Below are positions 49,589 through 59,836 of a stretch of DNA of 64,000 bases, piece by piece. The notes beneath the pieces are model-generated. The model saw only the letters and a list, made by a program, of their open reading frames with translations. It searched no databases and had not been told where the DNA came from. Within the stretch, counting starts at the first letter, position 1, and each line of letters starts with the position of its first letter. The position numbers and the translations under genes are program-made. The DNA comes from Paracyclopina nana (lineage: Eukaryota; Arthropoda; Copepoda; Cyclopoida; Cyclopettidae). The DNA is taken from positions 3,864,001-3,928,000 of the forward strand of contig JAGUCH010000006.1 of assembly GCA_019096065.1 (NCBI GenBank). Direction: 5' to 3'.

Positions 49589-49922
49589 GCAGAAGATAAT
49601 GAGCCGTGGTCTGAGGTACCAGCCCGGTTCCAACACGGAATATCAGCTTAGTTTAGTACAGTAAACCAGTTAAGTCGGGTCGAGCTGAGCGCGCGAGCTA
49701 GCAGTGACCTAATATGTCAAGTTACGTCTTCTAGCTATGCTGATTGTACTTGTTGGAGCTAATCCAAATTCCAAAGAAGCTAGAAAAAAGAGAGGGACAT
49801 CCTAGACTCGAACCTCAGATAGTTGGATTTGGGGATTTGTTTTTTAACGCACTCACTTTGATCGTGATTAAAAAGTGGCACTCGTGTTTTTCCATTTTTA
49901 AATATCCTCGCTCATCTATTAA

Positions 49923-50144
49923 GGGCCTGTTCACCTGCTTATTATGGCCGCTATTTTGGCAAAATATTAGAAAGAAATACTGAGTAACTGATAATTTTAT
50001 TTTTGGTGTAGGATGGCTTTTGGTACCAATAGATCGATTCCGAAGTCGAAATCTGAAAAATGATTTTACAAATACAAGATATTTGCAAATATCAGCATAA
50101 TATCGCGCGTTATTTTGCTGATAATAATGTAGGTGAACAGGGCC
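49923..50144. mobile_element. PIF/Harbinger-type MITE, copy A, 222 bp
   Basis: Left terminus GGGCCTGTTCACCTGC; right terminus AGGTGAACAGGGCC, inverted with one change. It is flanked by TAA on both sides (49920-49922 and 50145-50147), the 3-bp TWA duplication typical of PIF/Harbinger. It is a copy of the element at 50447-50669 in the opposite orientation. Confidence 0.85.
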
Positions 50145-50282
50145 TAAATGACCCTACTTTACCTGCCCCAGCTCGAAATAAATAACTTATAAAGAGTTGT
50201 TGCAAGGTAATGATTAAAAGCCCTGTTAAGGATCGGGCCCTAATGCATGCATTACTCAAGTAATATAGATGAACAGTATTAT

Positions 50283-50443
50283 AGGGCGTTCTCATATTGG
50301 ACTTTTGCTTACCAAAACATGATTTTAGCTTACCGAAAACCTGTTTTTGGTAAGTAGCCACTACATAACGCTTGACTAAAAAACAGTTTTTGGTTAACTA
50401 AAATCAGATTTTGGTAAGCAAAAGTCCAATATGAGAACGCCCT
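50283..50443. mobile_element. Palindromic MITE family C, copy 1, about 161 bp
   Basis: Left end AGGGCGTTCTCATATTGGAC, right end the exact reverse complement (GTCCAATATGAGAACGCCCT). Nearly the whole element folds on itself, with repeated TTTTGGTTAACT/TTTTGGTAAGC words. A second copy lies at 55878-56037. It abuts copy B of the Harbinger-type element, separated only by TTA. Confidence 0.9.
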
Positions 50444-50446
50444 TTA

Positions 50447-50669
50447 GGCCCTGTTCACCTCCAATATTATCAACAAAATAATGCGCGATATTGTGGTGAT
50501 ATTTGCAATTATAAGGCACTTGCAAAATCAATTCTTAAATTTGGCCTTTGAATTTGGCCTTGAAGGACCAAAAGACATCCTAGAGCAAAATCAAAATTCT
50601 CATTTTTTTCAGTATTTCTCTCCAATATTTTGCCAAAATATTAGCTATAATAATCAGGTGAACAGGCCC
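50447..50669. mobile_element. PIF/Harbinger-type MITE, copy B, 223 bp, inverted relative to copy A
   Basis: Left terminus GGCCCTGTTCACCTCC, right terminus CAGGTGAACAGGCCC. Flanked by TTA on both sides (50444-50446 and 50670-50672). The internal TTTTGCCAAAATATTAGCTA near the right end matches, reversed, the left part of copy A. Confidence 0.88.
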
Positions 50670-51692
50670 TTAAACGTTGATCGTTTTTTGTTCCTTGGGG
50701 ACCAACAAAGATGAATCAACTTTCTCAATGAAATTCATCAGCAAAAAAGGTGCTTGCTTTTGTGCAGCTGTTCATGCTTTCAGTTTGATTAATTTAATGT
50801 AATGCTAACGTTGTCGAAGTGGAAGTTCTAAAGGTTACTTTTGATGATTGACATGAGCTACTTACTTGCGTATCATATTTTGAAACCTGTACAAGTTTGT
50901 TAAAAAGATTGATCGAGAAATCTCGAGAATCCATACACCTTGGTTTATACCACTTTCAGGAATTATGTGGGTGTCCTGATGTTTTATCTTAAATTAACCT
51001 AAAATAATAGAGCTTCTTTGACAGTCAAAAGCTCATAGGTCTTACAGCTAGCACATGCAGCAATTCAACTGAGAGGTTTAGTTAAATATGTATAAATAAA
51101 TTCTTCCTACCAGCTTTAATTTCGCTGTTTTTCAGTCATCTTGTATCAACGAGGAAATACATTGGATTTATTTGTAAAGAAGACTGTTCAGAGAAAGGAT
51201 AAGATTTGGCTGTATACAGTATCGCTAGACGATTCTTCGAATGATAATTTTATCTGAATATTGATTTTTCATATCATCGATGGCGTCCAATGGCTACTCT
51301 TGTTCAATAATAAAAAATACTTCTAGGAAAATGGAACTTCTGTTAACCAATGCACGGTTGGTCTACGCATGTCATTTTGAAGGTTTATCCGTAGAATTAG
51401 ATTTATTACGCCTGAACTGCTATAAGTAAAGAAATGAGACCCTAAGTTTATGCTCCGCCATGAATATGATCGCATTCAACCCGTTCATATTTGCTCTGAG
51501 ATGCAACATAGATTGAGGAGCAGAATGCTATATAGCACGTAGTACCTTGTGTATATGATAAGCAAGAGAAAAGCGCTTAAGCAGCCGGTAGCGTTGGCTA
51601 AAGAGCAAAACCTTCGAAGGAAGCCAATAAGAAAGGCCTCATTCGGAGTCAAGACCTTGGCAGGTAAAGACCGCACACCTCTCTCACACAAC

Positions 51693-53661
51693 ATGGACTC
51701 TGACCTGAGTATTCTCAATTCTGACACGGACTTTGACATCCTCAATTCCTTGGGCAACTATGCAGACGAGGAGGAATATCTGAGTGAAGAGCAAGAAGCA
51801 TTGCTACCTACCCCGGGATTGCCGCACCGTGACAGCATCCCCAGGTTTGACCTGAGTGACCTCCTGGGCGACTCCAATGACAGCAACATTTTGCTGCCCT
51901 CTTTCAACCAGTCGATGAATATCTTCGACGATGACAACCTATCCAACTTCTTGGAGGACCTCAAAGACCACATCAATGGAGAGTCCGAAATTAGCGACCT
52001 TTGCTTCTACACAATGCTTCTCATCTACATTCTGGTAATCGCAGTCGGCAGTTCAGGAAATGTCCTGGTGTTGGCTGCAGTCTTCTCCAAGCCCAACATG
52101 AGGACAGCCCACAATTCCTTCATTGCGACACTGGCCCTCTCAGACTTTGTCCTATGCATCCTGTCACTCCCCTTTAGCCTGTGGGAAATGCTGTTTCAAA
52201 AATGGCCTTTCGGACCCAACACGGAGACCCTCTGCTCATTTGTGGTTGCGGCGCAGAAGATGCCCATTTTCATGTCCTCCATGGCAATCATGGCCATTGG
52301 CTGGGATCGGTACCGCAGCGTAATCACACCTGAGAGGTAAGTGGAAATAATCCATTTTGTCCTTCTAATTTCTAATATACGAATTAATTTCAGGGCTGAA
52401 GTTAGCCTAACGCGAGCTGTCCTGGTCATCTCGTTGATGACTTTCGTCTCTGTGATCTTGTGCTCCCCGTTGTATTTCATGGCTCAGATCAAGAGGTTGG
52501 TCTCCTTCCAAGATGCCATGAGCATGGAGGTGGAGGATATTCTCATTTGTCGAGAAATTTGGCCCAAAGGCTGGAGGGTGACGTACAAGCTATGCTCGTG
52601 CATTTTCCAATTCCTTGGCCCAGTCATTATTGTGGTAAGCAGGCCTTGATTGCTGGGGTAATGAGCTATATGAACTATTCGGTTGTGGAGAGGCTACAAA
52701 GCCGGCCTCCATCTCAGCACGAAAATCAGAATACGAGAAGGAAGCGAGCGCAGAGAATCATATTGGCAGTCACTTCCATCTTCGTGCTTGCTTGGCTGCC
52801 ACTCAACGTTTTTACGTTGATTTCCGAGTTCCAGCCCGAGCTCTTCAAAACCTTGATGGGCAGGTGAGGCCTCTAATTTGATTGCTTGCGAGAAGAAGTA
52901 GTCAACTAGATTTTTATGAGCATCCGCGGATTAGCAGAGCTTAGGAAACGAAAAAGTAGCTAGTTATGTCTTGATGACTACAGCATAGCTGACTTTTTCC
53001 ATCAAATTATGCTTTTAGGTATCATGATATCATGTATGGCATTCTCCACCTTTTGGGAGCGGCCAACGCTGTATCGAACCCAATTCTCTACGGGTACCTG
53101 AATGAAAACTTCAAGAGCGAGTACAGAAACCTGTACAGAAAGATGCCGTGGTACAAGGGCTCCATCAGCCTCGCCAGGTCCATCAGGCGAAGCTTCAAAA
53201 GGCAAGGCGGCGGCATGCTCAACAATAATATGCAGCCGAACTCGAGCCAAGCGGAAACCTCGACGAAAACCCTCCCGCCGCGCCGCCTCAGGCGTTTGAC
53301 CCATCAAAACAAATCAGCTGTTATCGGATTCTCCTACTCCGATTCGTCGGAAGGTAAACAAAACGGGCCGGCGTCATCCAATCAGAGACACGCTGATGAC
53401 AGCAACAAAATGGAGAAAAGTTGGTCGGTTTACACCAGCAATGGCGAATGCAAGCTGTGGATGAAACGTGAAAATGTTGAAGTGGAGGCCGGCGCTTCCA
53501 AGTCTTGCCATGAGGCCAAAAAAGGCCAACCTGGCTTCATTGTACTGGAGTCTAACGAGGTGAACATAGAATTTCACGGCACAGGTCGAGAGACAAAGCG
53601 GGTTATATTCGAGGCAAATCACTCGGCTGACGAAAGAGGAGAGGTTGAAACGAGTGTGTAA
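51693..53661 (+). CDS. Rhodopsin-family peptide-type GPCR with a 23-nt break in TM5
   Basis: Exons: 51693-52336, 52394-52863 (with the break), 53019-53661. A long acidic N-terminus (~105 residues, sites NDSN and NQSM for glycosylation) precedes seven helices. TM1 has GNVLVL; TM2 LALSDFVLCILSLPF; TM3 ends WDRYRS (DRY motif); TM6 FVLAWLPLNV; TM7 NPILYGYLN (NPxxY). This pattern fits the NPY/NPF-like neuropeptide receptor group, but I cannot name the ligand. TM5 reads FLGPVIIV in one frame and MSYMNYSVVERLQ in another; removing 52635-52657 (23 nt) restores a normal Pro-to-Tyr spacing of 8 and gives a 577-aa chain. The C-terminal tail is long and polar. The start at 51693 was chosen at MDSDLS; an upstream in-frame ATG at 51549 is also possible. 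Confidence 0.82.
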
Positions 53662-53811
53662 AGAAGAATGTATCCATTCCCCCCGAGTAACTGCTACCTG
53701 GAAACGCGCGTATATATTACACCGCCTGTGATTTTTGTACCCTGCCATACTACTATATTTGATTGGAACACACATATCGTAATATTCTCCTGAATACACG
53801 TTATTTATGTT

Positions 53812-56800
53812 TTACCCGCTGCGGCCTCCTCTCAGAATGAGGTCGGAGGCCTTCTCGCCTATCATATAGCAGGCAGCTTGCGTGTTCCCGCTTATCAGCG
53901 TGGGCATGATCGAGGTGTCAGCCACTCGGAGTCCTTGGATGCCAAAGACTCTTAATTGGTTGTCCACTACAGCCTCGGGATCTGACGGCGGGCCCATCTT
54001 GCAAGTGCCAATGTCGTGGTACACTGTGTAGCTGAAATGCCTCATGATGCATTCCCAGTAGCTATCAGTGAATGGCGCATTTTTCGAGGCGCAGGCCGGA
54101 TTGGGCTTGGCAAACATGCGAGCTCCAAATTTTTCAAACACTCCAGACTTGGCAACCAAGTCAATGCTTCGTTTGATGCCCTCGGTTAGTGCCAATACGT
54201 CTCTGCGGTCGCCGAAATGATTAGCTCTAATGATGGGCTTTCTAAAGGGGTCATTAGTGCGAAGGCTGATTCTGCCTTTGCTGTATGGGTGCAGTAGGTA
54301 CGGCAATAGTGTGAATCCCTCCTTGCTATTGAGGCTGTCGAAATGTTTGAAGTACGACTCTTTCATGTTGATACTGTTCCGGTAGAGAAGTCCGCCATCG
54401 GAATTAACGTGGAGGCCTGAAATTGCACAAGAAAGAATCTGGCGATATAAGAAAAGTTTCCTGTGATGCTAGTGCTTTGTAACCAGACAAAAAAAAATAA
54501 CCTCGATTGATCAAGTGAATCGATCACAAAGTTCTTCTTTCTAATGCGGAAAGCAGATGTGATTTTAATTTTCATGAAGGTACTTTTAGTGCCCACTCGT
54601 CTAAAAAAAATCTAGTGCTTCCTTAGTCCACTTTAAACAGATTTTATCCTCAAACTGTTTAATGTACCCTATAAGGTCAACCCAACGAGAATTTTAGTTA
54701 CCGATTCGGGTCTGAATAGTACCCGAAGTGGCAAAATGAGCTTTTTGAGAGCTTTTTATTAATGAATACTTCTTGAGTGTTTGGGAGCAAATCAGGAACT
54801 TAAATATCAGTAACTCTTCATCTAGTATTCTGCATGAAAAGTTCTTGAATGTTTGTGAACTATTCAAGAGGTTTAATTCAGTAACTTTACAAGCACAGAT
54901 ACTTCTTGAACACTCAAGAACTATTCAGTCACTTTTATATGGTAACTTTTCAAGTATGAATACTTCATGATCAATCAAGAGCTATTCAGGGAGACATTGT
55001 TTAATAACTTTTCATGAATGAAGACTTCTTGAATGCTCAAGAACTATTCAGAAACTTATGTCTGGTAGCTTTTCAAGTATGAACACTTCATGATCACCTG
55101 AGAACTTTTCATGAACATTTTTTTCAGTGGCTTTTCAAGTATGAATGCTTCTTGACCACTAAAGAACTATTCATTAACATTTATTTGGTAACTTTTCATG
55201 AATTCATTCTCTGCTTGCTAATTCAAGAACTAATCAGAGACTTTCTTTCAGCAACTATTCAAACATAAATACTTCTTGATCGCTCAATTAGTGATCAAGA
55301 AAATATGCTCAGTAATTTTCAAACTTGAATGCTTCATGACCAATTAAGGACTATTCAGGGACTTTCATTTCAGTAACTCTTCAGCTAAAAAACTGCATAG
55401 TCATTTATTGACAAATTTTTGGACTTAGAAAATTTCTAACTGCTTTAATAAGGTATGGTAGCTCCATCTGTTGTATTTTTGCAAGAATATAAATAGTAAA
55501 ATGAAGACATAACATGGAGATCTTCAGTGGTCTAGAGGCAAGACACCGGATTCCTAACCTGAGGTTCATGGGTTCAAATCCTCCCTGGGCAACTCTTTCT
55601 TACCAGCTTTCTAACTTTCTTTCCTTCATACAATAACATCCACTATAAGCATTACCACTGAATTCATAATGAATTAGAAAGTAAAAATTACCACAACTAG
55701 TTAAGTTTTGAAATGAAAATGTCTCCTTGAATATTTACTGAATATCAATTAATTAAAGCTCCTGAATAGTTATCATTGTTGTATTCATGTATAACAACCA
55801 AAAAGTTAACGAAAGTGCTCAAGAGCTTATCAAGGGGTATCTGTAGACAAATTTCAAGTAACATACATGAACAATATAGGGCGTTCTCATATTGGACTTT
55901 AGCTTACCAAAACCTGATTTTGGTTAACCAAAAACTGGTTTTAGGCAAGCGCTATGTAGTGCCTACCTACCGAAAACAGGTTTTTGGTTAACCAAAATCA
56001 GGTTTTGGTAAGTTAAAGTCCAATATGAGAACGCCCTTATATGATTGATTATTATTAAGCTATCATGAACCATTCAGACTCTCAGTATAAGATTCCGTCA
56101 CCGAATTTCTCCCTACTCATGAACTTATGAAGATACCTTTCATTCTCGAATATTTCCTGAATACTAACTGAATATTTCAAAAAAGTTCTCGTTGGGAAGT
56201 GCCCCTTCGCTTTTTATAAAATGCCATAGCAAAGCCAAAATAACAATTCTAACTTTTCTAGCAAATATGAACCACTTTTGTGAGAAAAATAGCAAAAATC
56301 TAATATGCTACTACGGCATACACACTAAACTGTACGTTTCTCGAGGCAAGCTTGCAGGCAAAAGTTGCACTTCCTTATGATGCATCACTCTCGTGCGCCG
56401 CACAAACTTTTCAAAACTCACCTAAAAACACAATGGCCACATCTGGCCAGGTCGTATTATATAACGCCCACTGTGTCCTGATGTTCCCAAAGGACTCAAA
56501 CCCTGACGGAGTTGCTAATGGGCCACGCCCGTTGATGAAGTAATTCAAAATATTCTTCGGGTCGATAAACCTCCTGGCTGGATTGAAAGCCACTGGTTTT
56601 TTCAAGGTGAAAATAACTTCACCGGTGCCAATGTGGCACTGGAGGTTGCCTCCAACCCCAGGAATGTTTTTCACCACCGGGACGCCCACTTGAAGCAAAT
56701 CAATGGCAGGGCCCACGCCTGACAGCATCAGAATTTGTGGGCTGGCAATGGATCCAGCGCTTAATATCACTTCAGAGTTGGCATATGCGTAGGAGACATC

Positions 56801-59064
56801 ATTTCTAAAGGTATTGATCACTTTTCAAGCTCTAGATTCCCATGCACGGGCATGAAAAGCCTTCACCCGGATACTACTCGTAATTTATGTGTACTTGCCA
56901 ACTCATTAAAAATTGCTGCTATGAGATAAAGCTAATCAAGCTGAATAATAGCCTTGCGTGGTTTTTTGCTATTTTTAAAAAAGGTTGAACGTCCAATTAT
57001 CTTAAGTGTTATATATCCGAGGCTTTTACTTCCATGGCGGCGGAGAAAACATGTTTGCCAGGGAATCTAGAGTGGCTCTCTGCGGTATATGTGTACACGG
57101 ATAATCGGGAGAATTTCACACCGTAAGCCTTGCGATTTTTGATGAGGACCCTGGTCACGTATGCATTCAGCACGATATCAAGGTTGGGTCGTGCAATCAC
57201 TTCATCAGTCAAATAGGCCTTCGCACTCGACATTCGAGAGCCTTTGTCAATGGTGGCTTGGACATGCGAGAAGCCTGTGGCATTGCCGTCATTTATGTCG
57301 CGAACACTGTATCCCAGTCGAGTTGCGGCGTGTAGAAACGTAGCCGCAGATTCGCTGAAAAAATCCGGAGTTTCGATCGCAAGAGGACCACGAGTGCCAT
57401 AAACATTTCCTTTGTTGGCCAATCGAGGGTCTCGTTGGTTCTCCAACTTTTGGAAGTAGGGAAGAACATCGCGCCATCCCCAACCAGGATTACCGAGCCT
57501 CTCCCAGTTATCGTAGTCATCTTTATCACCCCTAACGTAGAGCATCCCATTCAAGGTCGATGAGCCCCCCAGTGCCTTTCCTCTATGCCAATTACAGCGT
57601 CCTTGATTCATAGCCAAGCATGATCTGCCGTCCGGCTCATTTTGATACTTCCAGTCCATTTGAGATCCTAATAGAAACAAATGTACTAGTTCAGTTGCAA
57701 CCTCAAGTAGGTATTCAAGGACATGAATATGTTGGCTCAGCGAGAGTGCAGATCCCATTACAAGGGCCTCCCTAATAACACATTATTGCATTTTATGCTG
57801 ATTACTTAGGGCGATCTAAGTGATGAACACAAGGCATTCAATTTAATATTTGGTTTGAGTGGGCTCGCCAAGATAGTTTCAATCCTATAAATAAGCAGCT
57901 AAAAAACGTCACATTTTGTTCTTGCTTACTAAAATTGACTTATTTTTGCCAGCACTTATTCTTCTAAATGTAGCCCTTCGGTTAATTTAAAGTGAGACGC
58001 AGAACTTCCTATGTCATCATGGTGGTTCAGTGGGAACAATCGGTCCCTTTGATCACACACCACTTTTTTTGATGAAAGTATCGAAGTAAAGTTTCACTCG
58101 CGTGTATCGATCGCCAACCTTATCCGCCACTTTGCGGAATTCATTCGACTATTCAAATTGATGGCAAAAAATCGACACGGCAGGGAATCTACGTTTTCTT
58201 ACCCAAAGTTACTCCAACTGCACCAGGGATATTAGAGATGAAGCTACCGTCTCCTCCAGCTTCAAGAAGCAGTACACGTATCTGGGGATTTTCACTGAGC
58301 CTTGAAGCTATTACTGATCCAGTAGTGCCACCTCCTACAACAATGTAATCGTATTTCTGGCCGCTCCTGTACCTCGCGTATTGGCTCACTCCCACCGGGT
58401 CGTCAAACTCATATTTGGCGAAGGGCAAAAGTCCTAAGATTGCCCCTACTGCTATTGCAGAGCTGACTAGCAGTGTATCTGCCTAGAAAAAAGAGGAGAC
58501 ACGAGGGACAATTAGCGAGGAAAGGTAGCACATTTTTTTTGCAGCGTTGTTGACCTTGCATTTCAAATGCATTGCAAAGAACAGTTGGCTCTCCTTTTTT
58601 GCTCGCTAGCTTTCAAAGGCCTGCGACAAGTGGAATTGTTTTCTCATATGGCAGCCCTAAGGTTGGCTTTCATTGAAGAAAGTAGGGGCAGTATCAATCT
58701 AATTAAGCTAAAAGTATGTAGTACTTCTCCCAAAATACATGTGTAGCAAGGCATTCTTTTTTATAGCTAACAGAGTTTATATGGTTCCAAGTTCCATGAT
58801 TTGGACTACCTTTGTATTTGAGTACGACGAAACAACCTGATATATGCTCTTCAAAGTGAAGAGAGGCCATGCATTTCGTACCAGATTGAAGGCACTCTCA
58901 ATCCATTCGCATAAAAGTACCGGCTTAAAGCGTTTACATTCATCGTAGCTTTGGAAATTGACGACAACCATAAAACTGCGCACTAACTCCATTTAAATTA
59001 TTTTGAGCTTCTTCAGAGAATACGCATTTTGAATGTCGACTCGTGCACTTACCGTGAAAATCAT
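53812..59064 (-). CDS. FAD-dependent GMC oxidoreductase (glucose dehydrogenase-like)
   Basis: Exons on the minus strand: 59053-59064, 58203-58482, 57097-57667, 56422-56804, 53812-54416 (616 aa). The first coding exon is only four codons (MIFT) and, spliced to [20 protein letters not shown], makes a signal peptide or anchor. The FAD fold starts [20 protein letters not shown] with [11 protein letters not shown] signature 1 is [18 protein letters not shown], and signature 2 [20 protein letters not shown]. The C-terminal catalytic region has [11 protein letters not shown] (active-site His) and [20 protein letters not shown]. It is likely a secreted or membrane-facing sugar or alcohol dehydrogenase, as used in insect cuticle, immunity or sperm storage. 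The exon 3/4 junction (GTGTAC donor at 57091-57096) is inferred. The 2-kb intron 54417-56421 is mostly a composite repeat. Confidence 0.9.
54760..55400. repeat. Tandem array of about ten 61-62 bp units
   Basis: The word CTATTCA (or a close variant) recurs at 54860, 54921, 54982, 55044, 55105, 55168, 55230 and 55351, each in a unit of the form ACTTCTTGA..CTCAAGAACTATTCAG followed by AGTAACTTTTCAAGTATGAA. Units have diverged by roughly 15-30%. The spacing is 61-63 bp. Confidence 0.85.
55521..55591 (+). tRNA. tRNA-like sequence (Arg-CCT loop), probable pseudogene or SINE head
   Basis: A 71-nt stretch with an A-box-like TGGTCTAGAGG, a 4-bp D stem (GTCT/AGAC), an anticodon loop TTCCTAA (anticodon CCT) and a good B box GGTTCAAATCC. 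The acceptor stem (TCTTCAG / CTGGGCA), anticodon stem (3 of 5 pairs) and T stem are imperfect. This fits a tRNA-derived sequence that may still bind Pol III factors, but not a working tRNA. Confidence 0.55.
55878..56037. mobile_element. Palindromic MITE family C, copy 2, about 160 bp
   Basis: Same ends as the 50283 copy (AGGGCGTTCTCATATTGGAC and its reverse complement) and the same internal TTTTGGTTAACC palindromic words. It lies inside the composite element of the GMC intron. Flanking TAT/TATA is AT-rich, so the duplication cannot be fixed. Confidence 0.88.
57668..58202 (-). other. Intron of the GMC oxidoreductase gene
   Basis: 535-bp intron between GMC exons 2 and 3. No repeat or RNA gene recognised. 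Confidence 0.55.
58483..59052 (-). other. First intron of the GMC oxidoreductase gene
   Basis: 570-bp intron that separates the 4-codon first coding exon from the rest of the signal peptide. No other content recognised. Confidence 0.55.
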
Positions 59065-59191
59065 GATAGATTGGCTTCAGTTGATTGACTTAAACTATGT
59101 AGCTCTCTTCTTCAATCTGATGCCAACTTTTTCTTGCATGCGTCATTTAGGCTTCTGATAGGAATGAGGCTTGTATTTTTTGGATGCTCAA

Positions 59192-59836
59192 TTAGCAAGG
59201 GGAGAAAGAGCAGTATGTTTTCTTGATAGATAGGTAAAATTCCGGGAATACCAAGGGCCACAGTGCAAAAATACCAAAGCCCAGAGAGTTGAGAGCCCAC
59301 AATCCAACTACGTTTGGTTTGAGGCCATAAACCTTGGCAGCCAGATAAATTGCATATCCTGTTTCCAAAATGTGTAAGCTTGCGGCAAAGACAGAGAGAA
59401 TGCCCATCAATGTATTGTAGTTCTTCCCGAGGTATTTGGCTAATTCTGCCAATGGCAAATTGGGCGACAAGGTATCAGGAGCCACCCACGATGTAAACGT
59501 CAGTAACAATCCATACGGCACAAAAATGACCACAATTGGGTGAGGAGGCACGTAGAAATCTTCAGATAGCAAATTGGTTCCAATTTTGTCCTCAATTTCT
59601 CTAACTGATTCCTCGCCTGTTCTCATCAAAGCGTTGCGAGAATGCTGCAATTACTGACAATTTAGACTCACGTTCAACGTTAAGTTATACACAACCAGAA
59701 TAATGCTGTAGCTCCTTTTGAGCCATTTCCAATAGAAACCGAATTTGAAGATTCGCAAAGAATAAAAAGAGCCGGCTTGCACAATTGGTGTGCTCAATTG
59801 TTGGGTTGTCAATCTTTTTAAAATCGAGCTGAGCAT
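59192..59836 (-). CDS. TMEM254-like small membrane protein
   Basis: Proposed exons on the minus strand: 59696-59836 and 59192-59644 (197 aa). The second exon is firm: it follows an acceptor (ttgcag) and encodes three to four hydrophobic helices (IVVIFVPYGLLLTFTSWV; LMGILSVFAASLHILETGYA; LWALNSLGFGIFALWPLVF) in the order of vertebrate TMEM254, with the HILETGYAIYLA segment aligning to its HVGESLYAI helix. The first exon and its gttgtg donor are weak; a strong gtgagt donor at 59668-59673 would leave a 27-nt intron, too short. Translation might start at the Met in the second exon (MRTGEESVREIEDK). Function is unknown; TMEM254 is an uncharacterised membrane protein. Confidence 0.65.

Larger units (their letters stand above)
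46108..51692. other. Gene-poor intergenic region rich in short inverted-repeat elements
   Basis: About 5.6 kb between agmatinase and the GPCR. Open frames are short and unsupported. It holds at least five inverted-repeat elements, listed separately (47666, 48244, 49478, 49923, 50283, 50447). The part after 50700 probably contains the GPCR 5' UTR and promoter. Confidence 0.5.
54681..56196. mobile_element. 1.5-kb composite inverted-terminus element in the GMC intron
   Basis: Left end CCCAACGAGAATTTTAGTTA and right end TTCTCGTTGGG are inverted copies (11 exact, then similar). Between them lie an array of ~61-bp units, a tRNA-like sequence and a nested copy of palindromic MITE C. No transposase frame is present and no target duplication is clear. 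Confidence 0.6.

Noticed and set aside
49770-49860. Possible second tRNA-like or SINE sequence on -, with GGTTCGAGTCT B-box-like word and a T-run
   Set aside because: No clear A box or stems; the B-box match alone is weak evidence.
59645-59671. 27-nt intron using the strong gtgagt donor in the TMEM254-like gene
   Set aside because: Too short for splicing; the shortest supported introns here are about 51 nt.
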